Shown: positions 1 through 9,479, counted from the stretch's first letter. The stretch is DNA of 64,000 nucleotides from Chloroflexi bacterium AL-N1 (GCA_013122435.1 WYDT01000034.1:1-64000), one strand, 5' to 3'. Program-made: numbers and translations. Notes: a model not told the origin generated them from the letters alone.

Positions 1-147
1 CGCACGGCTGCTCACCGCCCTGATCGGTCGTTCAGCCATGCGGATATGTACTGGCGTCGCCGGAGTAGTCTTGATCGTCGGACCATGGGTGTTGTTGGCG
101 ACGCGCTAGGGTAGGGATAAACGAAAGTGCTCGATGGTCGTGAGTGA

Positions 148-240
148 AAGCAAGATGCTGAACCAACCTCACTGGAAGAGATGGCAGTACGTCTCATCCC
201 TAAAGAAGAGCAGTTGATCGTGGATGTATTGGATGTGTAA
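148..240 (+). pseudogene. C-terminal remnant of an unidentified gene
   Basis: Frame 1 is open from 148 to a TAA at 238-240 and reads like the acidic, hydrophobic end of a real protein (LEEMAVRLIPKEEQLIVDVL). A TGA at 145-147 and further stops near 112 and 118 interrupt this frame upstream, and no start codon with a ribosome site is visible, so it looks like the tail of a gene broken by frameshift or substitution. I do not recognise the family. Bases 1-147 hold only short competing frames. Confidence 0.25.
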
Positions 241-289
241 CACTGGCTCCCTGGTTGACCCTAAAACTCCCTATATCGAAAGCTCACAG

Positions 290-586
290 GTGAGGGCCCT
301 GTCAGGGAGCACGACATTAACCAGCACAAACCTGCATCTGCTCAGGGTATGGTTAAACAACGAGCTTCCCTTGCGGGTGGTCTGGCGGGCGCAGCACTGC
401 CAGCCGGGTTCCAAGGAACGGGTCCCTTGGGCGGGGTGTGGGACGCAGCGCCCATACCTCCTTCATATCTTTACACCCAAATAACGAACACTGCTGAAAG
501 AGAGGCTGCCCTGTCAGGGGCCAGCCGTAGCCCCGACTAAGGCGCGGTGCTCTGAGGACCCGCAAGCAAGGTGGGAGGTACAAGAA
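290..586 (+). ncRNA. Candidate structured RNA, HEARO/omega-RNA-like
   Basis: About 300 bases of G+C-rich, ORF-poor DNA with dense pairing potential. Visible stems are an 8-bp helix 435-442/451-458 (one G-U pair), GTTC-CAAG-GAAC near 409-420, GTCCC pairing with GGGAC around 423-443, and GGGGC 517-521 with GCCCC 530-534. The motif CCCTGTCAGGG occurs near both ends (298 and 509). The segment TATGGTTAAACAACGAGC near 349-366 recalls, from memory only, the conserved core of HEARO RNAs, the omega-RNA partners of IscB nucleases. A strong ribosome site GGGAGG lies at its 3' end before an ATG at 587, where an IscB start would be expected, but only a 34-codon ORF follows. Stand-alone omega-RNAs are known in Chloroflexota (Ktedonobacter). 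The assignment is tentative; the folding is seen, the family is inferred. Confidence 0.38.
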
Positions 587-713
587 ATGGGGCGGTGGAT
601 GCCTCGCGGCAAGGTGTCTGTGGTTCTGAGAGGAGTCATGTGGGCATCGCTTACAGACAGTACACCTGTCACGACTAAAAGCATTCTTACATAAGTAATA
701 TCATTGATGAATC

Positions 714-739
714 AAAACAGGGACACACAAATGTCCCTG
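714..739 (-). terminator. Rho-independent terminator of the 3175-768 operon
   Basis: Perfect 8-bp inverted repeat CAGGGACA (718-725) / TGTCCCTG (732-739) with a 6-base loop. On the minus strand it is followed by four T residues (717-714). It lies 29 bases past the stop of the CoA-transferase gene. Confidence 0.6.
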
Positions 740-767
740 CTCGTTTCCTGACTATTGATCTATTAGA

Positions 768-2063
768 TTAGATATACTTCAACTTCTTCGCTGTTGCCGT
801 CAGCTCATCGCGGAACTTTGGATGGGCAATATCGATAAGGGCTTTGGCGCGCTGGCTGAACGTCTTGCCAAAGAGTTCGGCAACACCATACTCGGTCACC
901 ACATAGTGCACATCGTAGCGGCTGGTGACAACACCCGCACCGTGTTCCAGCAAAGGCGAGATACGCGAAATTGTATCGTTGCGTGCTGTTGAAGGTAGCC
1001 CAATGATAGGTAAACCACCCTCAGAACGGGAGGCCCCACGAATAAAGTCGACCTGTCCACCGGCACCGCTATAGATACGTGGGCCAATACTGTCCGCACA
1101 GACTTGCCCTGTCAGATCAACCTGCAAGGCCGAATTGACCGCAACCATATGTTTTTGCTGAGCGATCACAAAAGGATCATTCACATAGTCGGTGGGGTGT
1201 AGTTCCACCATCGCATTGTTATGCACCCACTCAAACAGGCGTTTCGTACCAAGCAAAAATCCGGCCACCAGTTTACCACGATGAAGCGTTTTGGCTTCGC
1301 CAGTAATAACTCCTGCTTCAACAAGATTAACCACACCATCTGAAAAGAGTTCCGTATGTATGCCCAGATGCCGTTTATGATACAGCGACTTGGCGACTGC
1401 ATCTGGAATAGCTCCAATACCCAGTTGCAGGGTTGCATTGTCAGGAATAAGCCCAGCGATATGGTGGCCAATCTGATCAGTGACTTCATTTGACGCGCCT
1501 TGCGGTGCTTCATGTAAGGGGCGATCTGTCTCAACAAAGGCATTAATGCGGGACATATGAATAAAACTGTCACCCAATGTACGTGGCATTTGTGCGTTCA
1601 TCTCAACAATGACCGTACGTGCTAACTGCGCGGCTGGTAGGGTACATCCGACTTCGACACCCAGCGAACAAAAACCATGCCGATCAGGCGATGAGACCTG
1701 GATCAGCGCAACATCTATTGGTAAGACACCTGATCGAAACAGGCGTGGAATATCCGAGAGAAAGACAGGTGTAAAATCAGCACGGCCATCATGGACAGCT
1801 TGACGCGTATTTGCACCAATAAACAGAGCGTTATGCCGGAACGAATCGTGATACTCTGGCGCAGTGGTCGGATCATCCCCAGCCGTCAGCATGTGAATAA
1901 TCTCAACATCGCGTAGGTAATCAGCACGTTGTACGAGAGCATCGAGTAGTGGGTTAGGAACACCACACCCACCACCAATATAGACACGTTGATTCGAATG
2001 AACCAAGGCAAGCGCATCGTCTGCTGTCATTACTCGCGGCAATGAACTCGAGGACGCAATCAT
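768..2063 (-). CDS. Acetyl-CoA hydrolase/transferase family CoA-transferase
   Basis: Predicted cytoplasmic acyl-CoA:carboxylate CoA-transferase, related to 4-hydroxybutyrate and butyrate CoA-transferases, which move CoA between an acyl-CoA and a free acid such as acetate. The 431-residue length is normal for the family. Family segments are DDALALVHSNQRVYIGGG near residue 15, GIGAIPDAV near 215, HTELFSDGVVNL at 236-247 and VVTEYGVAELFG near 390. Glu238 sits where characterised 4-hydroxybutyrate CoA-transferase has its catalytic glutamate. The ATG overlaps the stop of the upstream alanine-dehydrogenase-like gene by four bases (ATGA), so the two are probably translationally coupled and act in one catabolic or fermentative route. 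The acyl substrate cannot be told from sequence. Confidence 0.85.
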   Translation of the reverse strand: MIASSSSLPRVMTADDALALVHSNQRVYIGGGCGVPNPLLDALVQRADYLRDVEIIHMLTAGDDPTTAPEYHDSFRHNALFIGANTRQAVHDGRADFTPVFLSDIPRLFRSGVLPIDVALIQVSSPDRHGFCSLGVEVGCTLPAAQLARTVIVEMNAQMPRTLGDSFIHMSRINAFVETDRPLHEAPQGASNEVTDQIGHHIAGLIPDNATLQLGIGAIPDAVAKSLYHKRHLGIHTELFSDGVVNLVEAGVITGEAKTLHRGKLVAGFLLGTKRLFEWVHNNAMVELHPTDYVNDPFVIAQQKHMVAVNSALQVDLTGQVCADSIGPRIYSGAGGQVDFIRGASRSEGGLPIIGLPSTARNDTISRISPLLEHGAGVVTSRYDVHYVVTEYGVAELFGKTFSQRAKALIDIAHPKFRDELTATAKKLKYI

Positions 2064-3175
2064 AGAAAGTTCTCCATTGATGCTACAGCAACTCCTAGCG
2101 CTTCAGCGACCTTTGGGAAGATGGGTTGTCCGTACATAAACCCGACACCATGTGCCAGTGCTGGTTCTTCCGTAATAGCACGTTCAAGGCCTGCGTCGGC
2201 GATTTTTTGTAAATAAGGTGTGAGAGCATTGTTAAGTGCGTGAGTCGCTGTGCGTGCAACTCCGCTTGTGATATTTGGCACCGCATAGTGTAGCACATTC
2301 TCAACCATGAAGGTTGGAGCGTGATGACTGGTAGGACGGCTCGTTTCTATACATCCCCCCTGATTGATCGAGACATCAATAATGACGCTGTGGGGTTTCA
2401 TGGTTTTGACCATGTCGCGGCTCACCAGTTTGGGTGTTCGGTCGCCAGGTATATGAACTGCACCTATCAGTACATCAGCAAAAGGCAACACACTTTCGAG
2501 CACACTATCGGTACACAGACGTGTGGTTACCCGCCCACGGCAAATACGCTCACATCGCCGCAACCGCTCGATCTGATTATCCAGAACCGTTGTCTGTACA
2601 CCCCAGGCCGTGAAGCCATAGGCAGCATTGACACCAACCACCCCGGCGCCCAGAATAACCACCTCCGCTGATGGAATTCCGGGAACTGGTACAAGCAGAA
2701 TACCACGTCCACCACTTGGTGTCTCAAGCAAATGCGCCGCCAGTTGTGGTAACAACCGCCCCGTAATTTCACTGATTGGTTGTCGAATGGGAAGCACACC
2801 ACCTTTCCCACGAACAAGTTCAAGGCTCAGTGTGCTCAGTTTCGCATCTGCAAGTGCTTCAAGCGTACGTCGATGTTTAGCTGCCAGGTGCAGAAACCCT
2901 CCAACAATTTGCCCAGGACGCATAAGTGCCATTGCCTCATCGGGAATGCCACGAATAGTGGCGATAAAGTCGCCCCGCCCATAAATTTCGTTGGGACTGT
3001 AGACAACATGAGCGCCTACATTGCTATAATCATCGTCTATAAAAGCTGATCCAAGACCAGCGTTATGTTCAACGTAGACCATATGGCCAGCGTTGATCAG
3101 GGTCTGAACACCAGCAGGTGTCAGCGCAACCCGTTGCTCATCAGGTTGCCATGCACGCGGAATTGCAATATCCAT
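2060..3175 (-). CDS. Alanine dehydrogenase-like protein with altered active site
   Basis: Member of the alanine dehydrogenase/pyridine nucleotide transhydrogenase family, 371 residues, normal length. The Rossmann fingerprint VVILGAGVVGVNAA is at about 172-185 and colinearity with alanine dehydrogenase is full length. Arg15 (PDEQRVALTP) and His96 (FLHLAA) match conserved substrate residues. At the two other classical positions the sequence differs: the pyruvate-binding Lys75 is Arg75 (IATIRGIP), and the catalytic Asp near 270 is Asn271 (VSINQGG). It may therefore be a weak or re-purposed dehydrogenase rather than a true Ald. It is the first gene of a two-gene operon with the CoA-transferase, overlapping it by four bases. 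Family sure, reaction unsure. Confidence 0.8.
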   Translation of the reverse strand: MDIAIPRAWQPDEQRVALTPAGVQTLINAGHMVYVEHNAGLGSAFIDDDYSNVGAHVVYSPNEIYGRGDFIATIRGIPDEAMALMRPGQIVGGFLHLAAKHRRTLEALADAKLSTLSLELVRGKGGVLPIRQPISEITGRLLPQLAAHLLETPSGGRGILLVPVPGIPSAEVVILGAGVVGVNAAYGFTAWGVQTTVLDNQIERLRRCERICRGRVTTRLCTDSVLESVLPFADVLIGAVHIPGDRTPKLVSRDMVKTMKPHSVIIDVSINQGGCIETSRPTSHHAPTFMVENVLHYAVPNITSGVARTATHALNNALTPYLQKIADAGLERAITEEPALAHGVGFMYGQPIFPKVAEALGVAVASMENFL

Positions 3176-3410
3176 GAGACTTCTCCACAGGATGCCATAT
3201 GTATTGTGCTTCTTTGCTTATTAACGACAACAGTGTACGTTGATCTCCTGAAACTGAGAATCAGAATACAAAATGAACCTGTCTACCGGTCTGTACACTG
3301 CGCCCTAGGATACCACGGTCTCTTGATGCTACTGGGAAAAGATGATAACGTGGTGTGGTACTTTGGCAACAGAAAGACCAATAAACGTTATCAAACTATC
3401 GATAATGTAC

Positions 3411-4775
3411 TCACCTTTTAACGAACGGGAGGTATATGCGTATCTCTGTCTCTGTACCACCTCGATCATAGACAAAAATATCTTCGATGGCATTGTTGTC
3501 ATCCGGTGTGAGAGTTACCAGCGACTGAAACGCAATAAAGCGACCATTTGCTGATACTGAGGGTTGTGATGAGGCTAATGCCGGTGGGTCGTTGATAGAG
3601 AGGTTAGCAATAATATCAGTTGAGGTTTCTATACGGTCACGAAGAAACACATTCTCAGCACCATTAGTGTCTTCGGTGACAAGATTCGTGGCCGCTGAGG
3701 TAAAGACCACAAAACGTCCGTCTGAAGAGAGATCGAAGAAGATTGAGGGACTATCACCCTGCACACTGGTACTCGAAACTGACACTAATTCTGTCTGTCC
3801 CGTTTCCTGATCATAAACAAAAATATCCTGGTGTCCGTTACTATCGTTTGGCACAAGATTCGTTGCTACTGAGCGAAACGCAATATATCGACCATCGTCG
3901 GAAATATCAGTCTCAATTGAGTCATTATCTCCTACAGCGCCACTTATTCCCCTTGAGACCAATTCGGTGGTACCTGATTCTCGATCACGCACAAAGAGCT
4001 GGATGACATCATTCGTTTCTTGTGGAGCCAGATTTGTCGCAAATGAAGCAAATGCAACATATCGTCCATCGGCTGAGCTGCTGGGATACGCCGAATTATT
4101 GTTGCTTTGCTGGCCATCAGGTGCAATGGTGACACGCTCTGTCGTACGTGTTCCACGATGATGGACAAAAATATCCCAGAAGCCGTTGGTATCATCGGCA
4201 ACCAGGTTGTCTGCGGCAGAAACAAAGGCAACCTGTTGACCATCGGCTGAGATCGTCGCCGTACCAGAAAAAGCATTACCCTGTACACCATTGCTGGCAA
4301 CCGAAACACGGGTGGTCTGACTAGTTTGCTGATCGTAGACAAATACATCTAGTTGGTCATTCGTATCATTGGCTACCAGGTCGTTTGCGTCGGAGATAAA
4401 AGCAATAAAGCGACCATTGGCTGAGATCGCCGGATTGGTTGAGTCATCATTCCCCGATAGACCTGTAGTTGCCACTGATACAAGAGTGGTTTGGGTTGTA
4501 CGCCGATCATAGACGAACACATCAAAGGCATTATTGGTATCAGTGGCAACCAGATCACTTGCCAGAGATGTGAACGCAATAAAACGCCCATCGGCTGAGA
4601 TCGCCGGGCTGAAAGACCCGCCATTGCCATTGGTAATTCGTGTCATTGTAGGGGGAAATACTATGGGCGCACCAAAGCTAGTCGTAACATCACCATGAAG
4701 GATCAGACAGAGAGACAACCCAATTACAACATATAGCCAATAACGACATCGTATAACAGACATGCCTACACTCAA
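3411..4775 (-). CDS. Secreted TolB-like beta-propeller protein
   Basis: 454 residues with a hydrophobic export signal near residues 12-30, then six to seven repeats of about 55 residues of the WD40-like (PD40/TolB) type. Each repeat carries a variant of ISADGRFIAFTS followed by DTN and then DIFVYDRQTG, the blades of a beta-propeller. It is predicted to be exported and perhaps to bind a polymer or protein outside the cell. No catalytic motif is seen. The extreme C-terminus is a short hydrophobic and basic tail, IYLPFVKR, a kind of ending I associate with secreted Chloroflexia proteins. It stands alone, with about 235 bases without a gene on the left and 435 on the right. Confidence 0.75.
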   Translation of the reverse strand: MSVGMSVIRCRYWLYVVIGLSLCLILHGDVTTSFGAPIVFPPTMTRITNGNGGSFSPAISADGRFIAFTSLASDLVATDTNNAFDVFVYDRRTTQTTLVSVATTGLSGNDDSTNPAISANGRFIAFISDANDLVANDTNDQLDVFVYDQQTSQTTRVSVASNGVQGNAFSGTATISADGQQVAFVSAADNLVADDTNGFWDIFVHHRGTRTTERVTIAPDGQQSNNNSAYPSSSADGRYVAFASFATNLAPQETNDVIQLFVRDRESGTTELVSRGISGAVGDNDSIETDISDDGRYIAFRSVATNLVPNDSNGHQDIFVYDQETGQTELVSVSSTSVQGDSPSIFFDLSSDGRFVVFTSAATNLVTEDTNGAENVFLRDRIETSTDIIANLSINDPPALASSQPSVSANGRFIAFQSLVTLTPDDNNAIEDIFVYDRGGTETEIRIYLPFVKR

Positions 4776-5113
4776 GTTGTCTTCTCCTGACCAGTATGAT
4801 CGCTCTCACTGAGATTGTACTACTATCCGACCTCGATGATCTGACAATATGTTTATAGGGAACACCCATCCAAAGCAACACTATACATAGGGTTGCGTGT
4901 TCCAGGTCATCAATATGACACGAATGGCTGTTTCGTTAACATCTTGAAATAAAAATAACAACATAACGAACCAGTCAGGTTAATCTTATTGGAATACACC
5001 ATGTATGGATATCTCTATGGTATTAAAGAATTGTAAACACGACCCTATAATTTCAGGAAACGAGGGTATTGACAACAACTCATGGCGAATAGAAACCATC
5101 TAAGACGCAAAGT

Positions 5114-5143
5114 TTGACATGCCCCTCATCCCTCGGATACAAT
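5114..5143 (+). promoter_or_regulatory. Sigma-70-type promoter of the aminotransferase gene
   Basis: TTGACA (5114-5119), 18-base spacer, TACAAT (5138-5143), 67 bases before the chosen GTG start. The rest of the gap 4776-5113 is A+T-rich and shows no gene or clear repeat. Confidence 0.6.
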
Positions 5144-5210
5144 GGCAGGCAGGGAGGTCGGTAACCTTTTGTAATGCGTTCAATCTTGCAATTACTACGT
5201 GGAGGTCTTT

Positions 5211-6563
5211 GTGGCTACTTTTATTAATACTCCAATGTCCTCATCTACAGATGTAGGGGAAATTCCCGGTCCTCAGGCTCAGGCACTCGTCGCACGCGAT
5301 CAGAAAGTGTTTGCGCCATGTGCTGGTCGGGTATACCCCTTTGTCATAGAACGAGGCGAAGGCTGCTATGTCTGGGATGTAGATGGCCATCGCTACCTGG
5401 ATTGGAATGCTGGTATTGCTGTGGTTGCTGCTGGTCACTCGCACCCGCGTATGGTCCAGGCAATCCAGGAACAAGCCGCCAAGTTTATTCATATGGCAGG
5501 GACAGATTTCTATAATGAACCCATGATTCAGGTTGCGGAAAAGCTGGTAGCCTCTATGCCAACCAGCCATGCGTGGCAAGTGTTCCTTTGTAACTCCGGC
5601 ACTGAAGCGGTTGAAGCTGGGGTGAAACTGGCCCGTTATGTCACACGACGACAGGGAGTGATTGCTTTCCTGGGTGCTTTTCATGGCCGCTCATACGGAT
5701 CACTATCACTCACTGCCTCTAAACCTGTACAACGCCATGGCTACTACCCACTTGTGCCAGGAACATTTCACGCTTTCTATGCCAACCCCTATCGGCCCCT
5801 TTTTGATGTCGATCCTACACGTGTTACGGAAACCTGCCTCAACTATATCGAACACACGCTGTTCCACACGATTGCCCCACCCAGCGAGGTAGCAGCGATA
5901 GTGGTAGAACCCATTCAGGGTGAGGGTGGGTACATTGTGCCTGCGCCTGGTTTCATGAAAGGGCTACGCCAGATATGTGATCGGTATGGTATCTTATTAA
6001 TTGCTGATGAAGTTCAAAGTGGTGTCGGGCGAACAGGTCACATGTGGGCCTTTGAACATGAGGGGGTCACTCCCGATATTGTGACTTCTGCAAAAGGTCT
6101 GGGCGGCGGCGTTCCTATTGGCGCCATTATTGCCCGTAAAGAGTTGACCGAACAGTGGAAACCAGGCTCACATGGCAATACCTATGGCGGTAATGGCCTC
6201 GCATGTGTAGCTGCCCACGAAGTGTTATCACTGGTAGAAGAACAACTGGCAGCCAACGCCGCTGAGGTGGGAGACTACCTCATGCAGCGTATGCATGATC
6301 TCCGGCAGCGCTACGATTGTATTGGAGATGTGCGTGGGCGCGGGCTCATGATTGGTGTCGAGTTTGTTAAAAATCAACAGACAAAAGATCCTGCTCCGGC
6401 GCTTGCTCAACATATCATGGAACATGCGTTTACCCGTGGATTGCTCCTTTTGACCTGCGGAGCTTCAACCATTCGTCTCTGCCCACCACTCGTGCTTACC
6501 AAAGCAGAGGTGGATGAGGGAATGGAGCTTTTTGAAGCAGCATTGCAAGACGCACTGGCATAA
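5211..6563 (+). CDS. Class III (ornithine/GABA-type) aminotransferase
   Basis: PLP-dependent omega-amino acid transaminase of the acetylornithine/4-aminobutyrate aminotransferase family, 450 residues. Typical motifs are GHSHPRMVQAI, NSGTEAVEAGVKLAR (phosphate binding), GAFHGRSYGSLSLT, DEVQSGVGRTGHMWAF and the PLP lysine in TSAKGLGGG at about residue 295. I chose GTG 5211 because GGAGG (5201-5205) lies five bases before it. An in-frame GTG at 5199 would overlap that ribosome site. It likely uses 2-oxoglutarate or pyruvate as amino acceptor, but the amino donor cannot be assigned. The gene is monocistronic or followed by the small 6647 gene. Confidence 0.88.
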   Translation: MATFINTPMSSSTDVGEIPGPQAQALVARDQKVFAPCAGRVYPFVIERGEGCYVWDVDGHRYLDWNAGIAVVAAGHSHPRMVQAIQEQAAKFIHMAGTDFYNEPMIQVAEKLVASMPTSHAWQVFLCNSGTEAVEAGVKLARYVTRRQGVIAFLGAFHGRSYGSLSLTASKPVQRHGYYPLVPGTFHAFYANPYRPLFDVDPTRVTETCLNYIEHTLFHTIAPPSEVAAIVVEPIQGEGGYIVPAPGFMKGLRQICDRYGILLIADEVQSGVGRTGHMWAFEHEGVTPDIVTSAKGLGGGVPIGAIIARKELTEQWKPGSHGNTYGGNGLACVAAHEVLSLVEEQLAANAAEVGDYLMQRMHDLRQRYDCIGDVRGRGLMIGVEFVKNQQTKDPAPALAQHIMEHAFTRGLLLLTCGASTIRLCPPLVLTKAEVDEGMELFEAALQDALA

Positions 6564-6646
6564 AACAATATTCGTTATGGCACATGTAGAGCCACAGTTC
6601 ATAGCTGATGTGCTCTACTGTGTTCTTATGATTAGGTTGGCAGACC

Positions 6647-6961
6647 ATGACAGAGGGCAAACTCGTTTTTACTTGGAATTTCCCAGATGGAAAAGAGCGT
6701 GAATGTCTCGAGTTTCTGATCGGTCAGTTTTGTCCAGAACTGCTTCGTCTCGGTGTGCAAACAGACGATGCCTGGTACACGCAGCTTGGCAATGGGCCAC
6801 AAATGACGTTAGTCACCAGGATGGATAATACCGACGCCGCTCAGGCATTTGTGTCTAGTTCCGATTTTCAGGAATTGTATGGTCAACTCTTTGATTATGC
6901 AGAAGACCTGAACTATCGTATTGCGGAAGCCGGGCCAAGTTCCAGCGGACTCCTCATGTAA
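6647..6961 (+). CDS. Small conserved-looking protein of unknown function
   Basis: 104 residues, mixed alpha/beta composition, no signal peptide or membrane segment. It begins KLVFTWNFPDGKERECLEFL and has an acidic C-terminal half ending GPSSSGLLM. Size and pattern would fit a dimeric ferredoxin-like fold, but I do not recognise the family. The ribosome site is weak (GGTTGG, 10 bases before the ATG). The gene lies 83 bases after the aminotransferase and ends 9 bases from the convergent ABC-F gene. Confidence 0.55.
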   Translation: MTEGKLVFTWNFPDGKERECLEFLIGQFCPELLRLGVQTDDAWYTQLGNGPQMTLVTRMDNTDAAQAFVSSSDFQELYGQLFDYAEDLNYRIAEAGPSSSGLLM

Positions 6962-6970
6962 CAAACGTAT

Positions 6971-8965
6971 TTAATCGGCGATGGCTGCCCACTCATCATA
7001 GCGTGTGCTCAGGGTTTCCTGTCGTTCTGTATGTTGAATCCCCAGCTTGGTGACACGTTCAATATCCCCAGCCAGACTCGCAGCATGCATCTGTTCCTCG
7101 ATCTGTTGTAGTTCAGCCTCTAACGTTGCAATCTCTTCCTCCAATGCTGACAATCGTCGTTGTTTTTTGCGCTCTTCTCTGTTCTGCTGCACCCGTTCCT
7201 GGTGTTGTGCTTTCTGTGATGTCTGGGACGTTTCCTTCACCTGGATATGTGGCGATGTCGAGCGTTGACTGCCCTGCGAATGACGCGATGTGCCTGTCGC
7301 TTGAGTCGTCTGTTCGAGCGAGCCCGTATAATCTGTAAAGGTGCCATCAAACGTTACGATACGACCATCTTGCACAGCCCAGATTGTATCCGCAACAGCA
7401 TCAATAAAATAGCGATCATGCGAAACAAACAGGATCGTACCATTATACTCATTGAGCACCGTCTCCAGCGCCTCACGTGAGTCGATGTCGAGGTGATTGG
7501 TGGGCTCATCAAGTACGAGAAGGTTCCCCTGCATCAGCATAAGTTGAGCCAGCGCGACACGGCTCCTTTCGCCACCCGACAGATCACCAACACGTTTGAA
7601 CACATCATCACCACTAAAAAGAAAGTGCCCAAGCAATGTGCGTGCACGGGTTTCCTCGATGGATGGGCTGGTGCGTCGTACCTCATCCAGGATGGTCGCT
7701 GTATGCTGTAGCCCTTCGTGTGCCTGTGCATAATAGTTGATAACCACATTGTATCCATGATGTATCTGTCCATGCAACGGCATCTGTTCACCAACGATGG
7801 TACGTAGCAAGGTTGTCTTGCCACTCCCATTCGGTCCAATTAACGCGATCCGTTGACCAGACTGAATCGTCAGTTTGGTGCATTCGAACAGTTTTGTAGG
7901 CGTATCAGCACCATTGGGCGATTGTGGATAGCCGATACCAACCTGATCAAATTTGAGCACCTGTTCCCCACTACGAACCTGTGTTTGCAGTTTAAAGGCA
8001 ATCTGCTTCTGATCGTCAGGGCGGTCAAGCAAGGACTGCGTTTGTCCACTGCCACCCTGCCATCCTTCCTTGAGACGCTGCAAACGTCGTTCCCGACCAC
8101 GTGCTTCCTTACTGCGCTGCCCCGCTTTGAAGCGACGGATAAACTCCTCTGTTTTGGCGATATGCGCCTGTTGTGCCTGATACTGCTTGAGGAGTAATTC
8201 TAACCGTTCAGCCTTTAGTAACAAGTATTTATTGTATGCTGCCGGATAGTCTTCGAGTTTGCCAAATGCCAGATCGAGGGTGCGATTGGTCACACGGTTG
8301 AGAAAGTAACGGTCGTGGGAAATGACAATCAGTGCATTATGCCACATCAGCAAAAAGCGTTCCAGCCAATCCAGTGTTGCCAGATCAAGATGGTTGGTCG
8401 GCTCATCAAGCAACAGGAGATCTGGATCGGAAAGGAGTGTGGTGGCAAGGGCAGCACGGGTTTTCTGACCACCACTGAACTGTTCGAGCGGTTGATGATA
8501 CTGCGCTTCACGAAACCCCAGACCATCCAGAACACGTTTGATGCGCTGCTCAATCTCATACCCACCACCATGCTCGAAGCGATGTTGCAACTCACCATAC
8601 TGCTCCATATGCTCATCCCAATTCGGCGTATTCGTATCGGCAATAATCGCTTCGAGATCAGTGATTTGCTGCTGCAAGTCCCGAAGATGACTCATAGCAG
8701 ACTCCATCTCTTCCCACAGCGTACGGTTCGTTTCAAAACGTGTTTCCTGGGCCAGATACGCAATACGTGTCCCACGGGCAACGTGGATCTGGCCCTCGTC
8801 AGCCATTTCACTATTGGCAATGATTTTCAGCAAGGTACTTTTACCTGCACCATTGACACCTACGAGGGCTACTTTGTCATTCTGCGTGACCTGAAATGAA
8901 AGATTGCCAAAGATAAAATCGGCACCATAGTATTTGGTGAGGCCATTGACACTGAGCGTCGACAT
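6971..8965 (-). CDS. ABC-F family ATPase (ribosome-associated, Uup/YdiF type)
   Basis: 664 residues with two ABC ATPase domains and no membrane segments, so a soluble ABC-F protein. These act on the ribosome E site in translation or antibiotic protection. Domain 1: Walker A GVNGAGKST near 36, signature FSGGQKTRAALA near 165, Walker B LLLLDEPTNHLDL. A charged linker spans about 240-320. Domain 2: Walker A GPNGSGKTT near 380, signature LSGGERSRVALA, Walker B LLVLDEPTNHLDI. The last 100 residues are a Lys/Glu-rich coiled coil (EEEIATLEAELQQIEEQM), as in the Uup/YdiF group. It is convergent with the 6647 gene. The exact subfamily is not certain. Confidence 0.93.
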   Translation of the reverse strand: MSTLSVNGLTKYYGADFIFGNLSFQVTQNDKVALVGVNGAGKSTLLKIIANSEMADEGQIHVARGTRIAYLAQETRFETNRTLWEEMESAMSHLRDLQQQITDLEAIIADTNTPNWDEHMEQYGELQHRFEHGGGYEIEQRIKRVLDGLGFREAQYHQPLEQFSGGQKTRAALATTLLSDPDLLLLDEPTNHLDLATLDWLERFLLMWHNALIVISHDRYFLNRVTNRTLDLAFGKLEDYPAAYNKYLLLKAERLELLLKQYQAQQAHIAKTEEFIRRFKAGQRSKEARGRERRLQRLKEGWQGGSGQTQSLLDRPDDQKQIAFKLQTQVRSGEQVLKFDQVGIGYPQSPNGADTPTKLFECTKLTIQSGQRIALIGPNGSGKTTLLRTIVGEQMPLHGQIHHGYNVVINYYAQAHEGLQHTATILDEVRRTSPSIEETRARTLLGHFLFSGDDVFKRVGDLSGGERSRVALAQLMLMQGNLLVLDEPTNHLDIDSREALETVLNEYNGTILFVSHDRYFIDAVADTIWAVQDGRIVTFDGTFTDYTGSLEQTTQATGTSRHSQGSQRSTSPHIQVKETSQTSQKAQHQERVQQNREERKKQRRLSALEEEIATLEAELQQIEEQMHAASLAGDIERVTKLGIQHTERQETLSTRYDEWAAIAD

Positions 8966-9410
8966 GAAAAGCTCCAGGTATAAGAAAACCGTAGGCGTAT
9001 GTGGCGCCCACGGTTGTGTATTACTATCGTTTACGTTGCATACTTAATGATATCGATGAGCGCGTGTATCGTGTATTACATCAACCATAAACAGCCCGTA
9101 ACATAAGATGAACATGCATCAAAATCATATCCCTATCACAAGTATGCTCGATCAATATCACTGGCAGCATACCATTTCACATAGACCCTGTCAATCGATC
9201 ATAGCACGACATCAACACATGTGCAAAGACTGCGAGGCGCAAAATACCCACTTTATTGAAGTGCACATGTCTATTTTGCTATAGGTATTCGCAGAATGCA
9301 TCATAATCATACGACTCTTTTGTAGCTGTATATTACTGATAACTATACATCTTGCCAGTGATATGGTAATCTTGACAACGTCATACTATAACTATTTGTG
9401 TACCCATGTA
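8966..9410. other. Intergenic region with a long inverted repeat
   Basis: A+T-rich, no gene seen. It contains an inverted repeat, ACATGTGCA (9217-9225) and TGCACATGT (9262-9270), separated by 36 bases. Each arm is itself partly palindromic. A paired regulator site is possible; nothing supports a specific protein. Confidence 0.3.
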
Positions 9411-9439
9411 TTGCGATACTATACAACCGATGCTATACT
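9411..9439 (+). promoter_or_regulatory. Promoter of the AAA ATPase gene
   Basis: TTGCGA (9411-9416), 17-base spacer, TATACT (9434-9439), 40 bases before the ATG at 9480. A ribosome site AGGAG follows at about 9467. Confidence 0.5.
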
Positions 9440-9479
9440 GCTTGCGCCGTTGCCAGTACATACATAGGAGTCGTCTCTC

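Noticed and set aside
587..691. 34-codon ORF behind a strong ribosome site, as a possible iscB start
   Set aside because: The sequence MGRWMPRGKVS does not show the usual IscB N-terminal pattern and no nuclease domains follow. Kept only as context for the candidate RNA.
5078..5105. TTGACA-like box near 5078 as an alternative promoter
   Set aside because: No acceptable -10 at 16-18 bases; the 5114-5143 pair is far better.
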